Positions 51,501-61,320 are shown, numbered from the stretch's first letter. The stretch is 64,000 bases of DNA from Naegleria lovaniensis (GCF_003324165.1 NW_025407832.1:124001-188000); one strand, 5' to 3'. The notes: a model not told the origin generated them from the letters alone. Program-made: numbers and translations.

Positions 51501-52724
51501 GCATTTGGTGATTTCTATTCTGGTGGAGTCATTTCAGTGGATGCCAAATGTCCAAATAATAATTGTGCTCCAACTAAATTTGGTAATCCAGCCAATGCCA
51601 AGACATTGTACAAAACCTATTTGAAGGAAGATGTGTTTGTAGGACGCTTGGAGAAATGTCAACAGGAGCAAGCTTCAGGACCATTAGCTCCTTCTTCAGC
51701 TGCTGCTCAAGGAACTGTCTTTGCCTTTTTGGATTATGCCGAGCACAAATTAGAATTTGTAGTCCATCACAATGTTGAGCCAGAAATTCTCAAATCCATT
51801 GAAATAGGCGTTGGACAGGCCGGACAGGAGGTCTACTCGGTGGTCACTCCCATCAATCGCTTTGCAACCTACACACCTGCACGTTTTGGTGTGAATTTGT
51901 CCGTGGAAGAATGGAATGCCTTATTGAAGGGTCTGATGTTTGTCAAAGTGACAACGACACAAAATCCAGAAGGTCATTTAAGAGCTCAACTCTATTGTAG
52001 CTCTACTGGTACGTCAACATGTAAATTACCATCTCTTCATTCTATTGCCAAGCCATGTGATCCTCCCAAGTTAAAAGTTGCTTCTCAAGTATTGTATGTG
52101 TATCAGGATTATTCGAGTTTCGTTTTGGAATGGTCAAGTGGCCAGTACACTTATCCAGGAGACATCTCAACCATTTTCAACCTCAATTATACTCAAGCAG
52201 CTACGTGTGGTTCATCTGCCATCCATTTGAGATTGAGAAAGGGAAATGCGGTTATTAACAAAATTGGAACTAATAGATTCAATGTCGACTCATCCATTTA
52301 CAAGTATTTGGAATTCTTCATCAAGTCAACCAATAATACAGGAATTCCTGATTTGAGATTACACTTCTATTACTTGAATGAAACTTCAGGTAAGATCCTC
52401 GAGTTCTCTAGAGTTTCCATGAAGGATGAGTATTTCCAATTGTACAAAATTGATGAGCTTCGTATGACTAGATTGAGAATTCCTGTTGCTGACTTGGGAT
52501 TTCTTTCAACCGTTCAAAATATTCACAGAATTATGTTCATCTTGGAAGAAAAGGCAAAAACAAAAGAAATGATTATTGATAATATTCGATTCATAGGAGA
52601 ACCATTGGCAGATTCAACAGGAAGATTCATCACATCTTCGGAAGTGAAAAAGTGGGGACAAGTTGCCACATGTGGTGTGCCACTGAATCCTGATTATGAT
52701 CCTCTTGGGATTAGAAAGCTCTAA
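48540..52724 (+). CDS. Secreted G8-domain/beta-helix protein with CHRD-like domain (CEMIP/PKHD1L1-like), five exons
   Basis: Exons 48540-49247, 49324-49611, 49673-50049, 50100-50327, 50420-52724; 1301 aa; four introns of 50-92 bp, phases 0, 0, 2, 2. A signal peptide (WWLLALILLSLLMMSMSFVHA) leads into a G8 domain (about 45-190: LNGNVVISQQSVLLNASPSVRLRSI, GTxxCP-like SSTCPITSKIVITFFG). A right-handed beta-helix follows (HCSIHHSYQRCIAVHDTNYVSIQNNVCFDAYGHAYFLEDG), the block shared by CEMIP, TMEM2 and PKHD1L1. Further on, LDYAEHKLEFVVHHNV to LRAQLYC looks like a CHRD domain. In animals CEMIP/TMEM2 cut hyaluronan; amoebae are not known to make it, so another extracellular polysaccharide or adhesion is more likely. 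No C-terminal anchor is visible, so it is probably secreted. Confidence 0.85.
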
Positions 52725-52766
52725 CTTTTCAAATTGATGTTTCCAAATAAAGTCTTCTTGTTATCG

Positions 52767-54068
52767 TTAATGTAAGTAGTGATTTTGACAAACAATTGTA
52801 ATAAGATCTTTCCTCATGCTTGCATGTAAAGCGATATCAAAATTTTCTCCAAAAAGTGTCAATAACTGTTTTCTCAAGTAAGGAAATGCACATTCTGGTT
52901 TTTCGTAATCCAATTTGATTTTGAATAAAATGTCCAGGTTAGGCATGAAAATTGCACATCTTTCTTTCCTTCTATTTCTGTAGGTACAAAGAACTGGTTG
53001 AAAGAAAATGTGATGTTCTAATTGAATAGGTAATGGATTGTGTATCAACCGTGTGAACGTTTCTTTTTTTGAATGATATTCATATAAACAATGTTGCTTA
53101 TCTCTAATAAAAGACACTAAAAGTTGTGTACCGTGTAAATCTTCGTCTTCCTGTGATGGCACCACAGAAAGTCCATCCGTTGGGAGTACACACGCAACCA
53201 AACGATTACAATTTGGTGTCATGCAATCACAACGCTGAGTCTTCTCATCTTGATTTGATAACGACGTAGTTATTACCGATTTCTCATTCGTATCAAAAAT
53301 AACAAGTTGCTGTTTATGCCGCAAGGGAACGACATAATTTGGAGTTACGCTATTTCTCTTACAGACCTTGGGTGGTTTCAAAAAAGTGACAGATTTTTGA
53401 GGAGTGTGAATTGTGGCACAAAGATCGTCCAAGTCAATCATTCCAATCATTAAATTAAAGTTGGAATAATCAGTAAATCTGGAAACCAACAATGCATGGT
53501 TCGAGTGTTCATCACATAATTTTAAAAAATGTGCGTGGTAGATGGGCCATCCCACAAAATTTAATTCCAATGCTTTTGCCCAAGTTTTTGTTTTCAGACA
53601 AAGAGAATAAATACCATTAGTAGATCCTTCGAATATAATTAATTGTTGCAATTTGCGAGAATAAATCATACTGGCATTGTAATAATCCAACCTGTTGAGC
53701 TGGAAATATTCTCCATTGATATTCTTGGTCACTGTTGTCAGTTCTTTCCATTCGTACAATGAAGAGTTTTCATCCGATAATTTTGGTTCCAAATCCAAAT
53801 AATAAATCGTATGATCCATGGTATGTGAACCTCCAAAAGCAACCAATGTTGGACTCTTGGTGATTTCATTATATTCATCCATGATTGTGATCAGGGTAAA
53901 TTGTCGATTCAAATTGTAATGTAGATGCGGAACCATTTGAATTCGTTTACGAGGCTCTTTTAAAATATTTTCCTTCGTGTGTAGGGAATGATTCAATGTA
54001 AATCTTTTGGCCCTCTTATTGGGATTCGGAGTGGATGATAACAAGGGAGGTGGAGGGATGATTGACAT
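52767..54068 (-). CDS. Kelch/beta-propeller-like protein of unknown function
   Basis: 433 aa, start MSIIPPPPLLSS. After a basic, disordered first 45 residues the text repeats a strand-loop pattern with phrases such as LVAFGGSHTMDHTIYYLDLE, MIYSRKLQQLIIFEGSTNGIYSLCLKTKTWAKA and VPLRHKQQLVIFDTN, each a hydrophobic strand, a Gly turn, an aromatic strand and a Trp or equivalent, as in degenerate kelch repeats. I do not see six clean blades and no GG/W signature is perfect. It ends 42 bp from the G8 gene (tail to tail) and starts 27 bp from the RNase III gene (head to head). Confidence 0.6.
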   Translation of the reverse strand: MSIIPPPPLLSSTPNPNKRAKRFTLNHSLHTKENILKEPRKRIQMVPHLHYNLNRQFTLITIMDEYNEITKSPTLVAFGGSHTMDHTIYYLDLEPKLSDENSSLYEWKELTTVTKNINGEYFQLNRLDYYNASMIYSRKLQQLIIFEGSTNGIYSLCLKTKTWAKALELNFVGWPIYHAHFLKLCDEHSNHALLVSRFTDYSNFNLMIGMIDLDDLCATIHTPQKSVTFLKPPKVCKRNSVTPNYVVPLRHKQQLVIFDTNEKSVITTSLSNQDEKTQRCDCMTPNCNRLVACVLPTDGLSVVPSQEDEDLHGTQLLVSFIRDKQHCLYEYHSKKETFTRLIHNPLPIQLEHHIFFQPVLCTYRNRRKERCAIFMPNLDILFKIKLDYEKPECAFPYLRKQLLTLFGENFDIALHASMRKDLITIVCQNHYLH

Positions 54069-54095
54069 TTTTTTGAATTTCGTAATTAAAAAAAA
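54069..54095. promoter_or_regulatory. 27-bp head-to-head gap between two start codons
   Basis: Two genes on opposite strands start at 54068 and 54096 with only T/A-rich DNA between (TTTTTTGAATTTCGTAATT plus an A run). Each promoter must therefore lie inside, or overlap, the other gene's coding sequence. Confidence 0.55.
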
Positions 54096-54710
54096 ATGAA
54101 GAAAAAGGAACTTTTAAAAATTTTAGAATTGACCACAAAGTGTGCTCGCAACAAACAAGCCTCAGCATCATTGATTGTACCGCCATCATCATCACATGAC
54201 TTGGAAAAAAGCACATTTATAAATAATAGCAATTTAAGCACATCAATACTGAATATTCAAAAACGATTGGTATATAAATTTAATAATCGGACCTTTTTAC
54301 TGCAAGCACTGATGAGGCGTTCTTTCATTTTGGAAAGCAGTGGTAGCAGCTCACTGGATGGAACAGCACATCAAAGGTTAGAATTTATTGGAGATCGAGT
54401 GTTAGAATTAGCCATAGCCAGAATTCAATTCATAAACAACCCTCAAGACCATGAACGAGAATTAAACGACAAATTGAAATATTGTGTAAACAATGTTACT
54501 CTTGCAACAATTGCAAGCAATCTAGAACTAGGGAAATATTTACTTATTGGAAAAGGAGAGGAGATCAATGGAGTTCGTGAAAACCCAAAGGTGTTGGCTG
54601 ATACTTTGGAAGCCATCATTGGAGCGATTTATTTGGACAGTAACGAAAACATGAAGAGAATTTGTAAATTTGTCGCCCTTCATTTCAAAGATTATCTTAG
54701 ACAGGTGTAA
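54096..54710 (+). CDS. Stand-alone RNase III-domain protein
   Basis: 204 aa. The RNase III domain covers about residues 52-200: the signature QRLEFIGDRVLEL carries E96 and D100, and ADTLEAIIGAIYLD carries D169 and E172, so all four metal ligands of class I RNase III are in place. There is no double-stranded-RNA-binding domain after it and no PAZ or helicase, so it is a minimal, single-domain enzyme that should act as a homodimer. Likely substrates are structured precursors such as rRNA; a Dicer-like RNAi role would need partners. The first 45 residues are basic/Ser-rich and could be a targeting peptide (KILELTTKCARNKQASASL), not certain. Confidence 0.88.
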   Translation: MKKKELLKILELTTKCARNKQASASLIVPPSSSHDLEKSTFINNSNLSTSILNIQKRLVYKFNNRTFLLQALMRRSFILESSGSSSLDGTAHQRLEFIGDRVLELAIARIQFINNPQDHERELNDKLKYCVNNVTLATIASNLELGKYLLIGKGEEINGVRENPKVLADTLEAIIGAIYLDSNENMKRICKFVALHFKDYLRQV

Positions 54711-54845
54711 TTATCTCAAGTGCAATCATGTTGTCATAACTAACAGTCGAAGATAATGCCAAAATTGTTATCAAGAGGTCTGAATTGATTGAGCTCTCGA
54801 ATTGAATGGTGGTCTATGTATGTAAAATTAGTTTTAGATCTTTTA

Positions 54846-56369
54846 TTAATGTTGGCATGTGATAGAAATATCTCTTAGTGAACTCGTTGATGTACCCATA
54901 ACATAGTTACCGTACTTGGAAAAATTGTACAACGTTGGTAAATTATGATCGTCTCCTTCTCTAACAATCCTGGTAACTGTTCCAATTGCTACAATTTTGT
55001 TATTGTCCCGTACTGTTATTCTTCCCAAGCAAGGGAAATCGTTATATCTTTCTAGTAGAAATCTCTTCTTTATGGGACGTAATCTCACAACAGCTAAATC
55101 ATTCTTGTTAAGGAATGAAGGATGATATGAAGCCACTCTACGTGTTGTAGCATCAATGGTATACATTAGTTTTTCAAATCTACAGGCCACATGAGCCAAA
55201 CCACAATCCACCATTGGTGTGAATCCTTCCTTAATAATATTTGGGCAATCTAAGATCTTAATTTTCGCTTCAAAGAATAGTGTAAAAGCTGCTGGATGGT
55301 TCTTGGGGTCGCTTAACACTAAACCTCTTCTGCAGCTACTCACAGGCAACTGCGATACATGAATTCCAATCACCGATCCAGGAAATGCGTTTGGGACTGT
55401 TTTGTGATCTATTTCAATATACTTTACCAGCAAGTCTTGGCTTGTTCCTTTCAGCGTTGGAACTTTGACCATCGTATCAGGTTGTAAAATTCCTGTATGA
55501 AGCTGACCAATCAATACTGTCCCAATACCACTAATTCTGTACGAGTCAATGACAGAAAGCCGTAGTGGTGCATACTTTTTCCATTGCTGACAAGATGGAG
55601 TTGTCAACGAATCAACAACACTTAACAAAGGTTCACCTTTGTACCAAGGCATCTTGTCTGAATTTTTCATTACATTTTCTTCAAGCACCAAGCTTGTGGG
55701 TATCATTGGCACTTCCGACAAATTCTTAATTCCCAAAATATTTTTTAAAGCAGGCTTCAAAATTCGTTCTGTCACTTGACAAAATTCCTCTTCACAAAAA
55801 TCCTTCGTATCCATCATATTTACACACACTGCTACTTGTTTAATCCCATTCACTCGAGCGAACATTAAATGGTCATGCAATGTTTTTTGATTTCCTTGAA
55901 AATTGATGGAATCTACTGAAACAACGATCAATGCTGCAGAATTTTCGCTTAATGAAATCCCACTCGAAGCATTCTTCATTAATTTTTCATGTCCACCAAT
56001 ATCCACAATTTGCACTACTTTCTCTCCATTGGGAGGTAAATATACAAAATTTAAATAATCCATATGCATGGTTGGTTCTTGATAGGATTCTCTCAAACGT
56101 GAGTAATACAACTCTTTATCGCGATAGCTTTGTCCAGACCATTGATCATATCGAACCACACACTCGGATTCTTTTTTGATTGCAGAGCTGGATGTCCGAA
56201 ACATGATTTGCGAATTATAGTAGCGAATGATTTTTACTGCTTCCGTTTTACCACTCATGGTTGGTCCGAGCATGACCAGAGTGATTGGATTTTCAAACAT
56301 TTTTTTTATGAGTTGTTGTACAACACCAATGCCATTCATTTCCTTTTCGAGGAGGACCATGGTGATCAT
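54846..56369 (-). CDS. Divergent EF1A-family translational GTPase-like protein
   Basis: The start is uncertain: ATGs at 56435, 56369 and 56360 are in frame; 56435 directly abuts the stop of the neighbouring gene, so 56369 is used (507 aa), and 56360 has the better context (ACCATGG). The G domain has G1 GPTMSGKT (35-42), G3 DIGGH (123-127, normally DCPGH) and G4 NMMD (184-187, normally NKMD, so the Lys is lost). Domains II and III of EF1A type follow: ISGIGTVLIGQLHTGILQPDTMV, VPNAFPGSVIGIHVS, SCRRGLVLSDPKNHPA, VDCGLAHVACRF and CLGRITVRDNNKIVAIGTV. The changed G3 and G4 suggest altered or weak GTP use. It could be an EF1A/HBS1/GTPBP-like paralogue with a regulatory role. Confidence 0.8.
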   Translation of the reverse strand: MITMVLLEKEMNGIGVVQQLIKKMFENPITLVMLGPTMSGKTEAVKIIRYYNSQIMFRTSSSAIKKESECVVRYDQWSGQSYRDKELYYSRLRESYQEPTMHMDYLNFVYLPPNGEKVVQIVDIGGHEKLMKNASSGISLSENSAALIVVSVDSINFQGNQKTLHDHLMFARVNGIKQVAVCVNMMDTKDFCEEEFCQVTERILKPALKNILGIKNLSEVPMIPTSLVLEENVMKNSDKMPWYKGEPLLSVVDSLTTPSCQQWKKYAPLRLSVIDSYRISGIGTVLIGQLHTGILQPDTMVKVPTLKGTSQDLLVKYIEIDHKTVPNAFPGSVIGIHVSQLPVSSCRRGLVLSDPKNHPAAFTLFFEAKIKILDCPNIIKEGFTPMVDCGLAHVACRFEKLMYTIDATTRRVASYHPSFLNKNDLAVVRLRPIKKRFLLERYNDFPCLGRITVRDNNKIVAIGTVTRIVREGDDHNLPTLYNFSKYGNYVMGTSTSSLRDISITCQH

Positions 56370-56435
56370 AATTTTAAAATACACAAGTGCAAACACCTTT
56401 ATCCTAGTTAGCCATGAGATGGTCATCACACCCAT

Positions 56436-57233
56436 TTACTTCTTGGCAGCTGGTTTTGGTGGTACAGTTACTGGTTTCTGAGTGAGGATTGCCAATGACA
56501 TGTAAGATAAGGTAAAGTCCATGGGTGTTCTTGCCAAACCAATCTGACGATCACACTCGTGACAATATACAGAATCAACATAAGTTCGAGTTTCAATCGA
56601 TGACAAATGCAATGGACAGTTGTATAAATGGTCGCACTTCTCAATGAAATCCAAATCACTGGAACATGGAGTTAACTGTTTGAAATCATCCAATCGAGAG
56701 ATTAACAATTCTTCCTCTTGACGATGAATGGAAGTCACAAGGGGAAGTTTTGGTCGATCATGATCCATCAAATAGATAATCCTTCTTCGTAATACATGCA
56801 TCCAGTTTTTGACACCGCTTGAAGAAAAACGAATAAAGTAATGTTTCACTAAATTCTTCCAAATCATGTTTTGAACAAATTCAAAATTTTCATCATTGAC
56901 CTTTGATTTAGTCTTGCATTCTTCATCTTGTTTTTTGTAAAGTTCAATGATGGAATTTTCTTTTAATACAAGCGAAAGATTTTGTTTTTTCTGTTTCTTT
57001 TCCTTTTCTTTGAGTCGTTGAATGACTATTTGTGGAGTTTGATTGAATAACAATTTTAGAGTAAATGAGCATGTCATTCCGAAATGAAACAAATCAGGCA
57101 ATAATAAAAATTGTGAAATAGTTAGAACGATCTCTTTTGGAAATGGAAAGGATGTTTGTGAGGTTGTATGGTTGGCAGCATCTTTGTTCGATGACGGTGT
57201 TGTCTTCTTGAGATTAAAGAGTCGTGATAACAT
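56436..57233 (-). CDS. F-box-like protein with C-terminal zinc module
   Basis: 265 aa. An F-box-like helix set lies at about residues 30-65 (FPKEIVLTISQFLLLPDLFHFGMTCSFTLKLLF), followed by a Lys/Glu-rich stretch and an IWKNLVKHYF phrase typical of the W/Y-K segment that follows an F-box. Near the C-terminus CDHLYNCPLHL and VYCHECDRQ supply Cys/His pairs for a zinc site. It ends in a Pro/Lys tail. It would act as an SCF ubiquitin-ligase adaptor, with the zinc module or helices binding the substrate. Its stop codon abuts the longest possible frame of the EF1A-like gene. Confidence 0.7.
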   Translation of the reverse strand: MLSRLFNLKKTTPSSNKDAANHTTSQTSFPFPKEIVLTISQFLLLPDLFHFGMTCSFTLKLLFNQTPQIVIQRLKEKEKKQKKQNLSLVLKENSIIELYKKQDEECKTKSKVNDENFEFVQNMIWKNLVKHYFIRFSSSGVKNWMHVLRRRIIYLMDHDRPKLPLVTSIHRQEEELLISRLDDFKQLTPCSSDLDFIEKCDHLYNCPLHLSSIETRTYVDSVYCHECDRQIGLARTPMDFTLSYMSLAILTQKPVTVPPKPAAKK

Positions 57234-57336
57234 TTTTTATGGGTTGGACTGTCACCATGTTATGAACTTGGTTCGTCCAACTCACATCATCAAGTTCAAA
57301 GTTACTTGTGTTTTATTCTTTCCAGATCTTGCAGAC

Positions 57337-59625
57337 CTATTCAAAAAAGAGTGGGGCAATGAGGTTGTTCAACGACACGTGGTACTTGGATTCCAGAATA
57401 TTCAACTCAACAACTGCAATTTCATCAACACAAGATCTAATCTTTTCAATTTGCTCATCTTTAAAGACATTCATAGCCAATTTAGAAGCAAATAAAACAA
57501 GTCTTCCATCATTGCTTTTAAGTTCAATGAGGCCATTGATGCAATTGCACATACGTTGTTCTTTGGAAATGGAAATGACAACTCTGTCTGTGAAATAACT
57601 TTGTAATAATTGATAATCATCCTCATTTTCAAATTCGTCTCGGCACATGACCACAAATTTGGTACCAATGAAGAGATGCGAATTGGTATAATCCAAAATA
57701 TCAAGAGTTCCCTTAGTGAATCGTTCTTTGGCGAATGGAATAAATTCCTTGTAGCCCAATGACTTGACAAACTCTTCAATCTTTGAAGTGTCAATAGTGC
57801 TCATTGAAATGACATAGAATGCTCTCTTGTGAATTCTATCAAAGACTAAACTTGCAGTTCCTTGGATAAAGTCCAACGTAGTTTGATCCTCAACGTTCTT
57901 TTGAATCGTTGCTTTTTCTCTGTAGAACATGTTCAAATTCTTGGCCAATTTATCCATTCTATCGGAACGTTCAGCCTCCTTATAATAAAGGATGATATTG
58001 TTGGCATGCGATGAAATGTTGTGAGTTGGGAAGTGAGCAGTAGAATCACCAGGAATATCTGGTCTTTGAGTGAAAACAATGCTATTCACTCCATGCTTGA
58101 TCAATTGTCTGTGGATGTCAGCAAGGATGTGTCTATGTTGTTCCTTAATTCTGCTAATGTCATTGGATGAGATGAGCTCATGCTTGGCAGCTGAAAGAGC
58201 CTTAGTAACATTGGTGTGAACAGCATGATAACTTGGTACAACAATCAAAACATTGTTGGAGGACTGATTTTCAAACTCTCTACATTGAGTCATGTATGGT
58301 TGTGACTGAATTTTCAAAGGTGTGTTTCTGAACTCGTTGACAGCAAGCTTTTTTCTTTGAATCACTTGAGAAGAGCAGTGCAAAGAGCCGTACATGGTGG
58401 TCATACCAGAGTAATCAATGAGATCAATTTCTCCATCAAAGTGTGGATGTTGCAACATTTTTCTACTTGTTGATTCATCCATGGTAATGCATACTCCACC
58501 TCCAATATTCAAAAAGTTGATACCATATTGTTCTTGTTGTTTTTCAGTCACTGGAATGATGTGATAACCCTCTTCTCTGATAAATTTAGAGAATTCCACA
58601 TTGAAACGAGTGACTTCATATTTGCCATTTCCATTCTTGGTGTATTCAGTAACAACTCTTCTAATTGGTGATTCTTCTCCCATTACTGTTTCGAGCATGA
58701 CGCAGCAATTGTGCGAACAAATGTTAAAGAATGTGTCCAAGTGCATTCTTTGTTGGTCACAGTCAAAATAATCGTGCACAACGGCAACACGTCGCGTTCC
58801 AAACCAATCATTGTCCAACATTTGACGAATAGCATCAGGATTGGTTCTCAAACCCTCACCAATATAACAAATGTCTGAACCTCCAACTAAAAAATCACCT
58901 CCTTCAATGATACCAGGCTCTTGAATTTCACCCAAAATTTCATAACCTAGTTTTTCAAAGCAGAATTTCAAAATTTTTGTTTCTTGATGTCTTTGCCAGC
59001 TTCCCATACGACAAATGACAAGTCCTCTATTGGTAACAATTTGTTGGTCACGTGTGAAAGTCAAGTTGAGGAGTGGTCTCATACCAAGTCTTTCCAAACG
59101 CATTGGAGTGTTAATGGAAGATGGAACGAGACGCACAGTTGGGCCTAATAGAATGATGTCAATCAAATCTTTAACTCCCATTGTTGATAGACATTCACGT
59201 TTGTAATCATCTGTTAAAAGATACTTTTGAACTTGAGTCAAGTCCTCAAACTCAGTCGTGGATTGGTCATCGTCATCATTTCCATCACTGCAAACATATT
59301 TCATGCATTTCAATGCTAATTCCTCCAATTCAACTCGGCATTTCAAAGAGTGCTCACAATTCATTGCTAAAATATCTCTCACATCCATCACTTTCACTCC
59401 ATGTCTTCGGAGAGCTTCTTTGAATCCTTGATGATTCTTTCTTGCCATATGCAAATTTACTGGTTTTTCAAAAAGCGAGCCTGAGGCATGAAGAGAGCCT
59501 AACAAGGCTTCCAAACCAGGCTCATGTAATAGAACAACCTCGGCCTTGTCGTTTTCATGGGATTGGCCTGGTTGCAACACCACGGAAGGTGTAGATGGTG
59601 AAGAAGACGTATTCAACATTTCCAT
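57337..59625 (-). CDS. Arginine deiminase fused to a second, degenerate pentein domain
   Basis: 762 aa. Residues about 20-430 form an arginine deiminase: LTFTRDQQIVTNRG, EGGDFLVGG, catalytic His in MHLDTFFNI (H295) and catalytic Cys at the end (SLHCSSQ, C417). It turns arginine into citrulline and ammonia, the first step of the arginine dihydrolase route used by several protists. Residues about 465-762 form another pentein: IPGDSTAHFPTHNISSH, NNIILYYKEAERSDRMDKL, LDFIQGTASLVFDRIHKRAFYV and VVISISKEQRMCNCINGLIEL, the text of CtlX/DDAH-type proteins. The last residues, where the catalytic Cys should stand (GGGSxRCM type), read ESKYHVSLNNLIAPLFFE with no Cys, so this half is probably non-catalytic. 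No targeting peptide. Confidence 0.9.
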   Translation of the reverse strand: MEMLNTSSSPSTPSVVLQPGQSHENDKAEVVLLHEPGLEALLGSLHASGSLFEKPVNLHMARKNHQGFKEALRRHGVKVMDVRDILAMNCEHSLKCRVELEELALKCMKYVCSDGNDDDDQSTTEFEDLTQVQKYLLTDDYKRECLSTMGVKDLIDIILLGPTVRLVPSSINTPMRLERLGMRPLLNLTFTRDQQIVTNRGLVICRMGSWQRHQETKILKFCFEKLGYEILGEIQEPGIIEGGDFLVGGSDICYIGEGLRTNPDAIRQMLDNDWFGTRRVAVVHDYFDCDQQRMHLDTFFNICSHNCCVMLETVMGEESPIRRVVTEYTKNGNGKYEVTRFNVEFSKFIREEGYHIIPVTEKQQEQYGINFLNIGGGVCITMDESTSRKMLQHPHFDGEIDLIDYSGMTTMYGSLHCSSQVIQRKKLAVNEFRNTPLKIQSQPYMTQCREFENQSSNNVLIVVPSYHAVHTNVTKALSAAKHELISSNDISRIKEQHRHILADIHRQLIKHGVNSIVFTQRPDIPGDSTAHFPTHNISSHANNIILYYKEAERSDRMDKLAKNLNMFYREKATIQKNVEDQTTLDFIQGTASLVFDRIHKRAFYVISMSTIDTSKIEEFVKSLGYKEFIPFAKERFTKGTLDILDYTNSHLFIGTKFVVMCRDEFENEDDYQLLQSYFTDRVVISISKEQRMCNCINGLIELKSNDGRLVLFASKLAMNVFKDEQIEKIRSCVDEIAVVELNILESKYHVSLNNLIAPLFFE

Positions 59626-59932
59626 AAAATCAAAACAATATGTAAATCAAAATTTCAATGTGTTAATGATCTCAAAAAGAAGGAGACTTGATGATTCTCA
59701 ATGATGATGCCAATGAATAAAACACCAACAACTGCGGAATGCTTTCGGAGACCAATCGTGAATTTTTTTTGATTACAACTCTTTCCCGTTGCTCTCAAAA
59801 AGTGAAATTTACTGAAGATTCAATTCACAATCAAGAGTCTCACAACGAAGTGAGGCTTTAGAATATCGTTGAAATCAATGAAGTTTTTCAAGCTTTCATT
59901 AACTGATTGGGATAAACACATCTTCAACTCCA
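59626..59932. other. Intergenic upstream of the arginine deiminase gene
   Basis: 307 bp holding the deiminase promoter and the 3' end of the next minus-strand gene. No gene or clear motif seen. Confidence 0.35.
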
Positions 59933-60934
59933 TTACTGAGTTTTCACTTTCTTGATGCGAGGCTCTGCACTTGTACTCTCCTTTTGTTCATTCAAATAAA
60001 TCATGACTTCTCTTTTCAAAAAGTGCTGTTTTGAGTTGTATCCAAAGCAGGTATGCGAGAAAACATTGGACGGAGTTTTTACACGCGTGAGTGAAATGAC
60101 CTGTGATCTTGAGAGAGTATCAAATACTTTTTTTCCAATACCACAAGTCACACATACTGACTTGGTGGACATCCCCTCAAACCACAAATCTGGTATGTCT
60201 GACCTTGCCTTATTTCTTAGACAATAGTGACAAATGCTAGTATCAATGGAGGCAACTGGGTCACTTGCTTTAGCTTTGGTTTTTTTTGGCTTTGAGGAGG
60301 GCACTTTGGATTCGTTTTTGCCGTTTTCTGATTTGCTTAACAGCTCAACAAGATAATCAATAGTAGGCTGAGCGTTTGGAGAAGTGAATCGTTTCGCTGT
60401 CTCAGAAGCCTTAACATTTGTCGACAGTACACGAACCAACTCCATTCCTGCTGTAAGAATAATATACTTCAGCTTTTTCAACAGCTTGTGTGAATCTGTA
60501 TTGGATCTAAGCACAGGAAATGTGAATTTCGTGAAAACACAAGAACTATATTTTGTATGATTCAGAGTTTGGAGCTTTTCCTGAACCTTCGTGTCGTGCT
60601 GATAGCAATACGCAATGGACTCCTCCAAGATTGAAAACAACTTTGTTACTTGTTTTGAAGGCTTGTTATGTTGTTGTAAGATTGGATCAAAATAATGGAA
60701 GCAATCCAACAATCTCTCCACATATTCTCCGTTCATTAAATCTCTCCGAGAGAAGGGCAAGTTCAAAGGTTCTTCATCCTCCTCCATAATACCGCCCATT
60801 TCCAATGAATCACTCTTACGAATCACACAATGCAATAAATAATATTTGGAAAATGTATCATCGGGCATGGCCATGCAAATTATTTCAAAAACAATTTCTT
60901 TGGGGAGAGCCAAGAGTATTTCGTAAACTTCCAT
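59933..60934 (-). CDS. F-box-like protein with CxxC zinc module
   Basis: 333 aa. The start (MEVYEILLALPKEIVFEIICMAMPDDTFSKYYLLHCVI) has the LPxEI/L..I..F pattern of an F-box. The middle is helical. A Lys/Ser/Pro-rich linker (about 210-230) precedes a zinc module, ICHYCLRNKARSDIPDLWFEG...VCVTCGIGKKVF, with two CxxC pairs about 30 residues apart. The C-terminus is basic (RIKKVKTQ). It shares the plan of F-box-like start and C-terminal Cys pairs with the gene at 56436, though not its sequence. Role as a ubiquitin-ligase adaptor is inferred. Confidence 0.65.
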   Translation of the reverse strand: MEVYEILLALPKEIVFEIICMAMPDDTFSKYYLLHCVIRKSDSLEMGGIMEEDEEPLNLPFSRRDLMNGEYVERLLDCFHYFDPILQQHNKPSKQVTKLFSILEESIAYCYQHDTKVQEKLQTLNHTKYSSCVFTKFTFPVLRSNTDSHKLLKKLKYIILTAGMELVRVLSTNVKASETAKRFTSPNAQPTIDYLVELLSKSENGKNESKVPSSKPKKTKAKASDPVASIDTSICHYCLRNKARSDIPDLWFEGMSTKSVCVTCGIGKKVFDTLSRSQVISLTRVKTPSNVFSHTCFGYNSKQHFLKREVMIYLNEQKESTSAEPRIKKVKTQ

Positions 60935-61320
60935 TTTTTTCCTTCCAAACCTTGGTACAAGGGCTCCTCAGTTTGGTTAACAAACGGTTAGGAAACCTTG
61001 GATATTCAAAACGCATTAATAGAACAAACCTTTCTTCATACTTTCCTTCTGTTTATTGGATTCATCCCGTTCCATTAGCAGGAGTTGCTCAAAACAAGCA
61101 AGTAGCCTGTTTTTTGAAATTTCCTTACTATAAATTCTTCAGCGTTCAGATCTTCACGAAAACAAACCTCTGCTGTAAGACGAACTTTTAAACCTTCAAA
61201 ATTCAGTAGCATTGAGAAACTGGTGTGCTCTCCGAATAAGTTGTTTTGTTGTTGTGAATCAACGCAACGTAGTTAATTTTGTGACGAACTTGTGAACTTT
61301 TAAACTTTTCAAAATTAAAA
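60935..61320. promoter_or_regulatory. Divergent intergenic region before PARG
   Basis: Two genes diverge here (386 bp). An open frame crossing from inside the left gene (60805-61191) has no gene-like features. The last 20 bases before the PARG start are A/T-rich. Confidence 0.4.

Noticed and set aside
60805-61191. 128-codon plus-strand frame
   Set aside because: It starts inside the minus-strand F-box-like gene and has no gene-like features; read as a shadow frame running into the promoter gap.
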